Made by a program: the position numbers and the translations under genes. Below the pieces are notes generated by a model. It searched no databases. It had not been told where the DNA came from and was given only the letters and a program-made list of their open reading frames with translations. From Serripes groenlandicus (lineage: Eukaryota > Mollusca > Bivalvia > Cardiida > Cardiidae), in contig JASEVX010000011.1 of NCBI GenBank assembly GCA_031761405.1, positions 18,775,008 through 18,839,007 of the forward strand: 64,000 nt of DNA, written 5' to 3'. Positions 39,214-50,335 of this stretch are shown one piece after another. Each line of letters opens with the position of its first letter. The first letter of the stretch is position 1.

Positions 39214-39699
39214 ACCTACTGTTTGCTCATGCAGTCTAAATATATACTATACTATAATAATGTGATTATGTTAATATTGATAGATCATCATTTTATGCTT
39301 TCCCGCATACAACAAATCTGCAGTAGACGACTGAAACTTCAATGCAAAAATAGAAAGTCTTGATAAAAATAAGTTTAATTATTGAATAGATTTAAAAGCA
39401 CTGTTACAAAAGGAGAATTTGCTCGTTTTGAGCTATTTCTCCTTGTGTGACAATGTTTTCAGAAACTGTATGATGTAGATGGGTCAAAAGGTTAGAGAAA
39501 AGTCTAAGAATACAGTCAAAACATTTTTGGGAAAAGGAGAAAGTAATCATTATAATTCTTTTTCCATTATCCACAACACTGTCAAAAGTTATCTGCTGCC
39601 AATAAAGGTCTGCATGTTGGAAAAGGTCAAAGGACAAAATTCATTTACAGACCAAAGGAAAAGTGACATATGGATGGTTTGAAAATGAAAATTTTATAC
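39214..39699. repeat. Older MITE remnants
   Basis: 39295-39490 (CTTTCCCGCATACAACAAAT.., centre TTGCTCGTTTTGAGC) and 39495-39640 (GGAAAAGGAGAAAGTAATCA.., GTTATCTGCTGCC). The closing end is weak. Confidence 0.5.
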
Positions 39700-39929
39700 T
39701 TAACCCTTTCCCTCATATAGACGCTTTCTGACGCCTCTGCAGCAGACGGCTTTTTGAAAACATAGTGCCAAAAGAAGAAATTGCACAAAACTTGCAATTT
39801 CTCCTTTTGCCACAATGTTTTCCACTTTTTGTCATAGGTTATCCATTCAATTAAGGAGATTTTCTATGTTTTGACAAAATACGTTCAAAGTCGTCTGCTG
39901 CAGAATTGTCGTATGAGGGAAAGGGTTAA
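39700..39929 (+). mobile_element. T230 TTAA-bounded MITE, GCAC subfamily
   Basis: TTAA 39700-39703 to TTAA 39926-39929, 230 bp. The centre ATTGCACAAAACTTGCAAT has one uncompensated change. Linked sites CTTTTTGTCATAGG and ACGTTCAAAG. Confidence 0.93.
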
Positions 39930-40018
39930 TGTAATACCTAATGCTGTACGATATCTGTATAGATCTGAGAGAAATAAAGATACTGTTCTGTTCTGTTCTG
40001 TTTGGACAGCTCATTTAA

Positions 40019-40256
40019 TTAACCCTTTCCCACATACAACAAATCTGCAGAATACTATAAAAATATCTTTGTAAATATTTGGAATATATCTATAATTGAA
40101 AGTTACAATAATTATATATTGAATAGTGTTGAAAATATTGTGGTAAATAGAGAAATTGCTCATTACGAGCAATTTCTCCTTTTGCCACATTGTTTTCAAA
40201 CATCATCTGCTGCAGATCGAGGCATCAGAAAGTGTCTGTATGTGGGAGAGTGTTGA
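40019..40256 (-). mobile_element. Older TTAA-type MITE
   Basis: TTAA 40019-40022 with CCCTTTCCCACATACAAC; right end TATGTGGGAGAGTG with TTGA at 40253. The centre ATTGCTCATTACGAGCAAT. Just upstream is a (TTCTG)n-like run at 39983-40003. Confidence 0.75.
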
Positions 40257-40742
40257 CTATTTTATACTCAATAGAAAGAGAGTTTGAAGTACATGTAATT
40301 CAAGGCTGATATTATAATAAAACTTCAACATAAGGGAACTGAGTGCAGTCTTTGTTGTCTACTGCAGATTTTGATGCGGGGTTGATTAATGATTTAATTG
40401 TTTATTGTTTACAAGTCATCATCAGTCAGCTGTAACTATACAACGTGTTCAAATGATTGATTTCAGACTGATTGCGTTGAGAATGTATTCAATAAACAAC
40501 CTTAATATTAAGTTATAGATATATGAACGTTTACATGATAGGGTTTTTGCTTAGTCGTCTGCTTTTGGTAATTCTTTTACCGCATACAATAAATTGGCAG
40601 CAAACAATCTATATAATTGATTGATTGATTGTTTGGTGTTTTATGTCACAGACTGCATGATCTCGGTCTACCTCGTTTTAACCCTTTCTACAGGTGACAA
40701 CTTTTAAAAAAATATGGAGAAACTCTAAAGATAAAGCTATAT
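40257..40742. other. Intergenic; traces of SINE tail and MITE
   Basis: GATTGATTGATTGTTTGGTG with TTTTATG at 40618-40645 is a reverse SINE tail. AACCCTTTCTACAGGTGACA at 40679 is a MITE head. Otherwise unrecognised. Confidence 0.4.
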
Positions 40743-40972
40743 TTAACCCTTTCCCTCATATAGACACTTTCTGACGCCTCTGCAGCAGACGGCTTTTTGA
40801 AAACATAATGACAAAAGAAGAAATTGCACAAAACGTGCAATTTCTCCTTTTGCCACAATGTTTTCCACTTTTTGTCATAGGTTATCCATTCAATTATGGA
40901 GATTTTCTATTTTTTGACAAAATACGTTCAAAGTCGTCTGCTGCAGAATTTTCGTATGAGGGAAAGGGTTAA
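40743..40972 (+). mobile_element. T230 TTAA-bounded MITE, GCAC/GTGC subfamily
   Basis: TTAA 40743-40746 to TTAA 40969-40972, 230 bp. The centre is ATTGCACAAAACGTGCAAT with linked CTTTTTGTCATAGG and ACGTTCAAAG. It abuts the broken right half of an older MITE (40973-41040) that probably continues the remnant at 40679. Confidence 0.93.
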
Positions 40973-41330
40973 AAGAGCAATTTCTTCATTTTCCACAAGG
41001 TTTTCAAGAGTTGTCTGCTGCTACAAGTGGGAAAGGGTTAATGAATTTGCTATTTGTAGAAAATGACAAGCAAATGTTTTATTTACCTTTTCCCATATAT
41101 ACATTTACTACAATTCTGCAGCAGACGGCTTTGGAAACATACATGTACCAGCTCAGAAGGAAAAAAATGTATAAACATTTCATTTCCGGTAAATGAGAAT
41201 TTTATCATTAAACAGAGTTGAAAAAATTGTTGCAAATGGAGAAATTGCTCATTTTGAGCAATTTCTCCGGTTTTCAAAAATTGTCTGCTGCAGAGGCATC
41301 AAAATGCGTCTATATGTGGGAAAGGGTTAC
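40973..41330. repeat. Right half of a split MITE plus another older MITE
   Basis: 40973-41040: AGCAATTTCTTC.. to AAGTGGGAAAGGG with TTAA. 41084-41330: ACCTTTTCCCATATATAC.., GCAGCAGACGGC, centre ATTGCTCATTTTGAGCAAT, end TATGTGGGAAAGGGTTA. Confidence 0.65.
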
Positions 41331-43153
41331 TAAATTTGCTCTCTGTAGTATGATAAGCAAATGAGAAGCATAAGGGCAAAAATATTTAACATAGTTTTTG
41401 CTGTTTTTGCATGCAATCATTTGTAATTCATATTCCAAAAGGTCAAAGTAATTTGTTTGGTCTATGTAGTTATTATAGAATGCCCTTTTGGAGCATTTAT
41501 TTATGTATGATCATACAAAAAACCCAAATATCATTGGATCGCGATCAACTGTGGCTCAGTGGTAAGTGCACAGATTTCAAAACTAAGTGTCCAAGGTTCG
41601 ATCCCACTCTGCGGTTATACAGTTGGGGAAAAAAATTAAAAATAAATCCAATGAATTCTTAAAAATTTAAAGTACAAAAAGTCAAAAACAGACCAATGTC
41701 ATCGTGACTTGGACCAAGAAGTTTGTCAACTCTAACCTTTTCCCACATGCAACAAAAAGGGCTGCAGAAGTATCTGGGCAAAACTATGTAAACTTTCTCT
41801 TATAAATGAAGATAGATCTATAATTGAAAATATTAGTGGCTCATCATGCGCAATGTCTTCTTTTGTCAAAAAGTTTCAAAATAATTCTGCTGCAGATGCA
41901 ACAAACTGCATCTGTAAGTGGGAAAGGTCTTATTTAAAGTATGAAATAACATTAAATCTTTTCCTGCTACAGATCAATGATAATGAATTCTGAAGCAGTT
42001 ATAATTTTGGGAAACAATATATGAAAAGGAGCCATTAATATGTTTTGAAAGATGTCTCATTTGTTCACAATGTTGAGCAAAACATGTAGGCAATAATATA
42101 GAATATTTCTAGTATAGTTAATGATAAGAGTTGAAAACATTGTGGCAGAAATGGCTCATTGTCTATAAGCAATTTCTCCCACAATGTTTTCAACTCTTGT
42201 CAATAACTGAACTAGAAATGAATTTTTTCTCCTTTTTCCAAAATGTTTTAAAAAGTCATCTGCTTGAGATGTCAAAAAGAGGTAGCAGGTGGGAAAGGAT
42301 CAACTTACCATGGGGGGAATCCATTATTATTTTATAGTTGACATACCAATATTAACCCATTCAAACTATTATACAATAATTAATTGACTTGGAATACAAT
42401 CCTTACTCTATGAGGCTTACAATGTAGGCTTTAAGAGGTTACTCACCCTGTACTGATTTCAGACAACGTAATCTTGGCTGGATCCATGCTCACTATATTT
42501 ACCAGGGTAGGGAGCCCATGACCCAGAATCAATTTCCTATCCTCGAATTGCTTGCTTAGTTACCTAGAGATCATGGTTAAGTGCAGTTTTCCCAATACAA
42601 CATGACAATTCTGTAACAGACGACTTCTAAAATATCTAGGCAAATATACAAAAAAATCCCCGAATGTAAAAATGATAATTAGTTAGAAACAGTTTGGCAA
42701 AATGAGAAATTACTCATACATGACAAATTTCTCTTTTTTGCCACAAGGTTTTCAAAAGCTGTCCGGTACCGATTCGCCAAAATGTGTCGGCGAGTGGGAG
42801 TGGGATAATTGATATACTGGTGAAAGGGTTGACGATAAATAAGCAATTATTGGTTTTAATTTAACTCCCTTTTTTTTGCTTAGGTCAGGTATTGTGTAAA
42901 TCAATTGACCGCAGATTCTTGAATCAGTCCAATTCACTCAAAAAATGGGTAGACCCGATACTTAAATAAATGTTTGTTTTACATTATGTCAACCCACTAA
43001 TATTCATGAAAGTACTGTTTCTACCTTTTTAATGAGTGCATTGGACTGACTGAAGGTATTCCTAGTCTGTGGCAAATCGATATTCACAATAACTACAATG
43101 TACATGACTATTTCTGTTGCAACAAAATACTTCGAACAAACTCATTTTCTGAT
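41331..43153. other. Intergenic: tRNA-like SINE head and older MITEs
   Basis: 41540-41625 is a SINE-type head (CAACTGTGGCTCAGTGGTAA, GTCCAAGGTTCGATCCCACT) without its body. MITE units lie at 41735-41935, 41955-42300 and 42590-42815. 42300-42590 and 42815-43153 have no recognisable feature. Confidence 0.45.
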
Positions 43154-43350
43154 TTAACACTTTTCGTACATACAGGAAATCTGCAGCAGACGACTTTGAA
43201 AACGTCAAGCCCAGAATTTGGAAAAGCTCTTATTAATTTAAGGATTTATAAATATCGAATAGAATTGTAAGCAATTCTTTTGCCACACTGTTTTCAAAAG
43301 TCCTCTGCTGTAGGTGTGTCAAAATTTGTCTACAAGTTGGAAAGGGTTAA
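43154..43350. mobile_element. Older TTAA-type MITE sharing TTAA with the next element
   Basis: TTAA 43154-43157 (CACTTTTCGTACATACAG) to AAGTTGGAAAGGG and TTAA 43347-43350. GCAGCAGACGACTTTG is paired with AAGTCCTCTGCTG; the central stem is partly deleted. Confidence 0.7.
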
Positions 43351-43576
43351 CCCTTTCCCTCATACGACAATTCTGCAGCAGACGACTTTAAAGATATTTT
43401 GTCAAAAAATAAAAAATCTCTATAATTGAATTGATAACCTATGACAAAAAGTGGAAAACATTGTGGCAAAAGGAGAAATTGCACGTTTTGTGCAATTTCT
43501 TATTTTGTCACTTTGTTTTCAAAAACTCGTCTGCTGCAGAAACGTCAGAAAGCGTCTATATGAGGGAATGGGTTAA
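43347..43576 (-). mobile_element. T230 TTAA-bounded MITE, GCAC/GTGC subfamily
   Basis: TTAA 43347-43350 to TTAA 43573-43576, 230 bp. The centre ATTGCACGTTTTGTGCAAT; linked ACCTATGACAAAAAGTGG. Confidence 0.93.
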
Positions 43577-43631
43577 ATACATGTATACAATATGGTAATA
43601 TAATTATTATAGTCACGTAAATTAGTGTTTA

Positions 43632-43864
43632 TTAACCCTTTCCCTCATACGACAATTCTGCAGCAGACGACTTTAAACATATTTTGTCAAAAAATGGAAA
43701 ATCTCTATTATTGAATGGATAACCTATGACTAAAAGTAGAAAAATATTGTGGCAAAAGGAGAAATTGCTTGTTCTGAGCAATTTCTTCTTTTGTCACTAT
43801 GTTTTCAAAATTAGCCTTCTGCTGCAGAGGCGTCAGAAAGCGTCTATATGAGGGAAATGATTAA
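43632..43864 (-). mobile_element. T230 TTAA-bounded MITE
   Basis: TTAA 43632-43635 to TTAA 43861-43864, 233 bp. Ends are CCCTTTCCCTCATACGA and TATGAGGGAAATGA. The centre ATTGCTTGTTCTGAGCAAT has one mismatch. Confidence 0.9.
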
Positions 43865-44064
43865 AACATGCCTAATAGGAGATGAAATAAGAACCCCTTT
43901 TTGACATGATTCAACTCATTTATAAAGCAGTATGTGCTATAATAGAAATATGATTTATAGTTAAGAGATTAAAAGAAACACAATAGTCTGAAAGGATTCT
44001 ATTAGAGATAGGTTTGTATAGTACATAATTATGTTAACCTCTTTCCCACATGATGACAACTTCT

Positions 44065-44294
44065 TCAACCCTTTCCCACATACACCAATTCTGCAGCAGA
44101 CGTCTTTGAAAGTATCTAGGCAACACACAGAAAATCTCTATAAATGAAGGTATAATTACTGAGAAAAGAGTTGAAAACATTGTGGCAAAAGAAGAAATTG
44201 CTCGTTTCGAGCAATTTCTTCTTTTGTCACAGTGTTTTCAATATTCGTCTGCACCAGAGGCGTCAGAAAGCGTCTATATGTGGGAAAGGGTTAA
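44065..44294 (-). mobile_element. Older TTAA-type MITE of 230 bp, nested in another head
   Basis: TCAA 44065 with CCCTTTCCCACATACACC to TATGTGGGAAAGGG and TTAA 44291-44294. The centre ATTGCTCGTTTCGAGCAAT is a perfect stem. Another head (TTAACCTCTTTCCCACATGA at 44036) is interrupted by it. Confidence 0.8.
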
Positions 44295-44623
44295 GTCTTC
44301 TGGAAAAAGATTAGTCGTGCATAATGATTACTTCCTCCTTTTCCAACAATGTATTCAACTGTATTGTTAAACTCGAGTCTTCCCACATGAAGATGCCTTT
44401 TAAGACACATCATATACAGGGCACATCTATAGCCATTTGGTGTCTTATTGTCTCTATGTAATGAGATCATAATTATAAACGTGAATTAGCTTAAAATTAA
44501 CAGGGCTACAGTTCTAGTGTTTTATCAAAAGATGAATCTAGGATTTACAATGTAGACGGACAGTGAATGCTCTGGTGAGACTTTGTTGATGTGCAGGCTC
44601 TTACCAGTTTTCACTGTAAGCCG
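44295..44623. other. Intergenic without a recognised gene
   Basis: Only faint MITE traces (TTCCTCCTTTTCCAACAATG at 44331, TCTTCCCACATGAAGATGCC at 44379). The remainder is AT-rich and unrecognised. Confidence 0.35.
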
Positions 44624-44854
44624 ATATCCTCTTTCTCACAGATCAGCAAATCTGCAGCAGACGACTTTGAAAACACAGCGACAAAAACCTGATAAATCTC
44701 TGTAAAAGATAGCTTAATTGTTATATAGAGTTGAAAACATTGTGGCCAAAGGAGAAATTGCTCATTGTGAGCAATTTCACCTTTGGCCACAATGTTTTCA
44801 AAAGTCGTCTGCTGCTATTGCATCAGAAAGCGTCTGCAGGTGGGAAAGGGTTAA
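44624..44854 (+). mobile_element. Older TTAA-type MITE with strong palindrome
   Basis: CCTCTTTCTCACAGATC.. at the left; GCAGGTGGGAAAGGG with TTAA 44851-44854 at the right. The inner stem AACATTGTGGCCAAAGGAGA with AATTGCTCATTGTGAGCAAT and inverse TTTCACCTTTGGCCACAATG is nearly perfect. Confidence 0.75.
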
Positions 44855-46263
44855 TAACCCCAAATCACTAGACATGGCTCACATTTGAAAAATGAGTAGC
44901 AATAATTGTTTGCTGTAAGCAATTTTCTCTCATTTCTGCAGAGACATTTAAAGTAGACTGGGTCGGGGAAAGGGTTAATTGATTTTGTAAATGATTGAAA
45001 AGGAAAACACAATTGTTAATAATCATATCATTTCCCCAGTAGCTTTTATTCGTTAAAAAATGAAATGAAATATTCCTTTCAAGATTTCAAAGCCATATTA
45101 TATTTGCGAGCCGCAGCATGAAAGATGGACGCTTCGCAAATTAATTGTAATTCAAAATAGTTCTATGTTACTGGAAGGTTCTTCTTCAACATACCCTTGC
45201 CCACATTCAGACACACTTTGATGCATCTGCAGCAGATGACTTCTGATAACACTGTGGGCAAAGAGGAAATTACTCATCATTTATTACCATGTTTTCAGCT
45301 CTTATTCAATCATCATTATTTCATTTTTAGAGATTTTTTTATAGTCATACCAAAGACTTTAATAATGGTAGTAATTGCTGCACTCCTTGGCTCTCAGGGT
45401 TGTGGGGTTAACGTTATGACTGACTGGATGGTGTCAGGTCAAATGGACCAGTAGAACTGGTAACTTAATTACCCAGGAAATGCCATTTTATAACTGAAGA
45501 ATTATTGAAAGTGAAGTAAAACACCAAACAAATTATCAATCAACCATGGTTTTCCCTAGAGGATTTAATTTTTGTCATGTTGAAAAGGGTTCATCCTACA
45601 CAACAATGACCTACTCAGAAGAGGCTGCTTTGAATCTTTTAAATTGAAAACATTTGATTGATACTAGAGAAAGATTAGAAAAACTTGATCAATGAACCAC
45701 GAGTGTGCTTAAGACCACCTTTGTATAGCAACTCCCTGTCTATAGCAATCACACTTTTAATTCCCCAATTACTCATTTTCTGCCTAAATGACCCTGTTAT
45801 TAAAGACCACCTGTGAACAAAGACCAGATTGTTCAAAGACTTCCCATGGGTGATATTTAAACACAAGTTGGACTGAATATCTATATTCAAAGAAAAGTGT
45901 CAGTGTCAAACATTGTTTGAAAGTTGCAATGATCTTTCTATTTTCATTGCATGATCTGTCAGCTCATATGATTTTAACCATTTCCCACCTATAGATGCTT
46001 TCTGATGCCTCTGCAGCAGACCACTTTGAAAACATTGTTGCAAAATGAGCAATTTTTCCTTTTTGTCACAATGTTTTCAATTCTTTCAGTAAAACATTTT
46101 CCTTTTAAGAGGTTAAGCGTATTTTTGCTCACTATGTTTTCAAAGTCAATTGCTGTAGATTTGTATGTGGGAAAGGATTAATTGAACCATTGAAAGTTTC
46201 TGACAAAAAGTCTTATAACCCTTCTCATATATACAACATGTCTTCAGCAAAAATCTAGGCTAA
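44855..46263. other. Intergenic: MITE parts and a headless SINE
   Basis: MITE parts lie at 44880-44978, 45190-45340, 45975-46180 and 46205-46263. A SINE body of the third family lies at 45345-45545 (GTCATACCAAAGACTTTAAT, GCTGCACTCCTTGGCTCTCA, GTGTCAGGTCAAATGG, CACCAAACAAATTATCAATC). 45550-45970 has nothing recognisable. Confidence 0.45.
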
Positions 46264-46996
46264 TTAATGCCATGCTTACCAACCCTCCAGATTCAATCGT
46301 GAGTCTCACGATTTGAATAGGGTAACCCCACCCCCACGATCGTGAGGTAAAAACTCACGATTTTCGAAATTTAAAAAAAAAAAAAAAAATTTTTTTTTTA
46401 TATGAATGTACTGAAAATTACTACAACCATTTTGATTTTGTAACATCCACTTCTAAATAAGTTATCACTGATTAAAGGCCCTTTCTTTCAACAAGTTCAA
46501 AACAATGTGTGTCTGTCAACTAAATGATTTCTCCCTGTTTCATTAGATTAACAAAGATTCCATTGGTACTCATTATTTCGTTCAAAAGTAGGTCTAATTT
46601 AAATATGGTTAAGATTTTTCTTTCTTCAATGCAATATGAAAAGTCATTGACACAACAGACAACTTGCTTGATTTTCTAGATAACCACAATTAAAAGTTTT
46701 TTTAATATCAATGCATGAATTTGAAAACATGCCAAATTAATATTTAAATGCTAACATACAGTTGAAAATATTCTGTTAAATAGTAAACATTCTCAAAATG
46801 AGTCTATTTTATTCTTTTCCTATAAATATTGAAAGTATTGTCTCCTGCATAGTTATCTAAATTACGTTCTATCGTGAAAATCTCTACTGTTAAATTCATC
46901 GCACTGAAAATCTCCCCCTTCAAACCCCAATCCCCCACTTTGAGATCATGAAACTCCCCCTTGAGAATGAGAAAAGGTTGGTAAGCATGTTAATGC
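46264..46996. mobile_element. 719-bp element with 14-bp inverted ends and 7-bp target duplication
   Basis: TTAATGC at 46264-46270 and 46990-46996 flank CATGCTTACCAACC (46271) and its inverse GGTTGGTAAGCATG (to 46989). The interior has CTCACGATTTGAATAGGG, CGATCGTGAGG, an A-run/T-run at 46372-46400 and a C-rich part near 46910-46960. It has no long ORF, so it is probably non-autonomous. It sits inside an older TTAA MITE. Confidence 0.8.
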
Positions 46997-47803
46997 ATGA
47001 AACATCACTATAATTAAAAGTAAAATTAATAGATAGAATTAAAAATATTGCGACAAAAGGAGAAATTGCTCAAATTAGGAAATCCCATCTTTTACCACTA
47101 TGTTTGAAAAAAACCTATCTTCTGCAGATGTGTCAAATTTCCACTGCTATTATGGGAAAGGTTTTTAAGCCTACGCAAGACCACTAATCTGTAGTTCAAG
47201 GAAAGAATCAAATCTAAACATGTGAAACCCCAATGAGGGCAGTGCTACAGCTTATTAGTAGTGAAAAGAGTGATCAGAGCAGAGTGTGACAGCTTTTACC
47301 CTGTCCCACATACTAACACAGTTTGTCTCATCTGCTGAAAACAATTTATTAAAAAAAATATGGAAAAATTCATGAGCTATTTCTCAGTTTGTCACAACAT
47401 CAACAACTAAATTCAAAAATTAAATTTTCCATATTTTTGCCTAGATATTTGCAAAGTCATTTGCTGCAGATTTGTTATAAGTGGGAAAGGGTTAATCCTA
47501 CAATATTGTAGCTCGCTATTGATTTTTGTTGAGGTACATGCAGAAAGGGTTTTTGTCATGAGTTACAAAGGACATGTAATTGGAAATATGCTAAAAATAT
47601 GGAAGCATTTTGGATGTCACAAATTGTGCATTTTATATTTGAATTTATGTTGGGTAATGTATAATTTGTATTGCTTCATTTTCCATGATGTTATCAAGAT
47701 TTGTTTGTTTGTTTGTTTGTCCACAAAGTTATCAAAAAGATTAATGATCACAGATTGAAGGTAAATTTAAAATCAATTGGATTAAGGATTATAAGACTTC
47801 TTT
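46997..47803. other. Intergenic: end of interrupted MITE, another MITE
   Basis: 46997-47165 continues the MITE interrupted at 46263 (centre AATTGCTCAAATTAGG.., ATTATGGGAAAGG). 47297-47495 is another (ACCCTGTCCCACATACTAAC.. AAGTGGGAAAGGGTTAA). 47170-47290 and 47500-47800 are unrecognised. Confidence 0.45.
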
Positions 47804-48056
47804 ACTAACCTTTTCCCACTTACAACTGTGGAAGACAGTGGTGCAGAGGTAGAGCGTCGGCCTCTCGTATCAAAGGTCCCTGGTTCGAGTCCCGTGATGA
47901 GCGGGTCCTGACTTTGGGATTTTTCCACACAAACGGCGCGAGTACTGGTTAAGTCTCCAGGAAGCAGACATCGAGAGTGATTAATCTAAGCCAAAGGCTT
48001 GTTTCGCAATCGATGTAAAATAAATAAGTTTAAACTAACCTTTTCCCACTTACAAC
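47804..48056 (+). mobile_element. Complete tRNA-derived SINE with 23-bp target duplication
   Basis: ACTAACCTTTTCCCACTTAC with AAC appears at 47804-47826 and exactly again at 48034-48056. The 207-bp insert has head GTGGTGCAGAGGTAGAGCGT and TCCCTGGTTCGAGTCCCGTG, body ACACAAACGGCGCGAGTACT and GTTAAGTCTCCAGGAAGCAG, and tail GTAAAATAAATAAGTTTAA. It differs from the other SINE families here. The target is the head of an older TTAA MITE. Confidence 0.93.
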
Positions 48057-48588
48057 ACATAAACATATACAGCATAAAAAAAAAATGTAAATAAGTAGTT
48101 TAAAAGCCCCGATAAATCAATATGAGCCCGTTCTTTGGAAAATATACAAGTTGGTGCTCCAGTTGGTGGTCAGGACTTTTAGCGGGTCAGTCGTCAATGA
48201 AATTAATGTACTTTTGTTGTAAGAAAATTTGACAGTGTCTCTAGGAGTTATTTAGAGATTTGAAAAAACTCTTTAAATACAATGAAACTATTATTATTGA
48301 ATGGTGTTGAAAACATTGTAGTAAAAGGAGTAATTGCTCATAATAAGCAGTTTCTTGATTTGCCGCAATGTTTTCAAAAGTGATCTGCTGCAGAGGAGTC
48401 AGAAAGCGTCTATATTTGGGAAAGTGTTGAAAGATTTAAATAAACTGTGGAATAATCTAAAAAAAAAAAATTGTTTTGTGAAAGAGCACAAGACATTGTC
48501 GTAACAGCTAGGACAGTTCATACCTATAATCTGATGCTCTTTGAAAACTTCTTTTTAAATGTCTTTTGAAGCAGATTACTCTTAAGTC
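48057..48588. other. Intergenic with an older MITE
   Basis: 48235-48430 is an older MITE (TTGAATGGTGTTGAAAAC.., AATTGCTCATAATAAGC, GTGATCTGCTGCAGAGGAG, TTGGGAAAGTGTT); the left half is weak. An A-run is at 48460. Confidence 0.45.
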
Positions 48589-49019
48589 TTAACCCTTTCC
48601 CACATACAAACGCTTTCTGACGCTTGCAATTGATGACTTTTGAAAATATTATGGCAAAAGGAGACATTGCTCATAATGAGTAATTTCTCCTTTTGCCTTT
48701 CAACTTGATTCAATAGTTTAACCCTTGCCCTCATATAGACGCTTTCTGACGCCTCTGCAGCAGACGGCGTTTTGAAAACATAGTGACAAAAGAAGAAATT
48801 GCACAAAACGTGCAATTTCTCCTTTTGCCACAATGTTTTCCACTTTTTGTCATAGGTTATCCATTCAATTATGGAGATTTTTCTATGTTTTGACAAAATA
48901 CGTTCAAAGTCGTCTGCTGCAGAAATGTCATATGAGGGAATGGGTTAACATTCATTCAAAGAGATTTTCCATGTTTTTGTCTAGTCTGCTGCAATTTGTT
49001 GTATGTGGGAATGTGTTAA
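48589..49019 (+). mobile_element. Older TTAA-type MITE carrying a nested T230 copy
   Basis: Outer element: TTAA 48589-48592 with CCCTTTCCCACATACAAACG, left half to about 48717; right half 48949-49015 ending TATGTGGGAATGTG and TTAA 49016-49019. The T230 copy at 48718-48948 splits it at an internal TTAA. Confidence 0.85.
48718..48948 (+). mobile_element. T230 MITE nested in an older MITE
   Basis: TTAA 48718-48721 to TTAA 48945-48948, 231 bp. GCAC/GTGC subfamily (ATTGCACAAAACGTGCAAT; CTTTTTGTCATAGG; ACGTTCAAAG). Confidence 0.93.
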
Positions 49020-49792
49020 AAGAATTAATCAAAGATTAAAATGTTAAATCCCTTTCCCATAATAGAACAAATCAGCAGTCAAATGAAAGTATGATTATCC
49101 TTTTCCCACATACAGACTCTTTCTGACTCCTCTGCAGCAGACACATTTTGAAAACATTGTGGCAAAAGGAGCAATTGCTCATACAGGATGATTATCAATG
49201 TTTTTAACTCTCATCAATGATTAAACTTTCATTTATAGAAGCTTGTAAACCTTATTTTTTACTGGACGTTTTCGCAGTCGTCTGCTGCAGATTTGTAATA
49301 TGTGGGAAAAGGATTCTCAATAGAGTTGAAAACATCATGGCAAACGGAAAGCAATTTCTCATTGTATCACTATATATGTTTTTGAAAAGGTGTTAGTTGG
49401 AAATTATGCAGCAAAATGTGTCTGCTTGTTGGAAAGGGATAAGATTAAAAAAAATTGTCAATTTGCTTGACAGCTTCAGACAGTAAACAGTGACAGATAT
49501 TTTATATTCCCCTATACACTTTACAACGTACAACAAATCAGTAGCAGACGACTTTGAAAACAACTATAACTGCAAAAAAACGCAGAAATTCTATAATAAT
49601 GAAGGTATAATTACATGTATTGATAATAGTTGAAAACATTGTGCCAAAAGGAGAAATTGCTCGCTTTGAGTAGTTTCTACTTTTGGAGAAATATCTTCAA
49701 AAGTCATCCGTTGCAGAGGCATCAGAAAACGTATATATGTGGGAAAGGGTTAAGCCGTTTGTTTAAGGAAATGGGTTATACAAAAAAACTGT
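49020..49792. repeat. Three older TTAA-type MITEs
   Basis: 49040-49315 (CCTTTTCCCACATACAGACT.. TATGTGGGAAAAGG), 49318-49445 (right half only) and 49515-49755 (ACAACAAATCAGTAGCAGAC.. ATGTGGGAAAGGGTTAA). Confidence 0.6.
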
Positions 49793-50064
49793 GGTAAATT
49801 AGCTCTGGAAGAAATTAACCATTTACTTGATACAGAGGATTTTAAACGCCTTGGCAGCAGACGGCTTTTTGAAAACATAGTGACAAAAGAAGAAATTGCT
49901 CAAAACAAGCAATTTCTCCTTTTCCACTTTTAGTCATAGGTTATCCATTCAATTAAAGAGATTTTCTATTTTTTGACAAAATAAGTTCAAAGTCGTCTGC
50001 TGCCAAGGCGTTTAAAATCCTCTGTATCAAGTAAATGGTTAATTTCTTCCAGAGCTAATTTACC
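49793..50064. mobile_element. T230 core inside a perfect 70-bp inverted repeat
   Basis: 49793-49862 is the exact inverse complement of 49995-50064 (70/70). The arms read GGTAAATTAGCTCTGGAAGA outermost, then AATTAACCATTTACTTGATA, to ..CCTTGGCAGCAGAC. The interior 49863-49994 is ordinary T230 sequence (CTTTTTGAAAACATAGTGAC, ATTGCTCAAAACAAGCAAT). A TTAA lies in each arm (49815, 50039), but the usual CCCTTTCCCTCATA terminus is absent. Part of the arm (AACCATTTACT.AATACAGAGG) recurs at 50071-50105. Confidence 0.9.
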
Positions 50065-50335
50065 AGAGATTAACCATTTACTCAATACAGAGGATTTTAA
50101 AGGATGAGTAACAACATGCTTAAAGCATTGTATTTCTCTTTTTCCCATTCTGTTTTCAACTTTGTATTACATTATACTCTTTGGTAAAAGGTTTTAACTT
50201 ACAGAGTTCAATGCTAAGAAAGTTTATTGTTTTAAAAAAGAAAATCATTGAGCTAGTTCAAAGCCTTGAAAGAATTCCTTACATTTTAAAAGAAGATGCA
50301 GATAACTAACAGTAAATATTGTAGGATAATTGTGT
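50065..50335. other. Partial arm copy and unrecognised sequence
   Basis: GATTAACCATTTACTCAATA with CAGAGGATTTTAAAGG (50069-50104) repeats the arm of the palindrome to its left. The rest contains weak MITE traces (TTCCCATTCTGTTTTCAACT). Confidence 0.45.
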
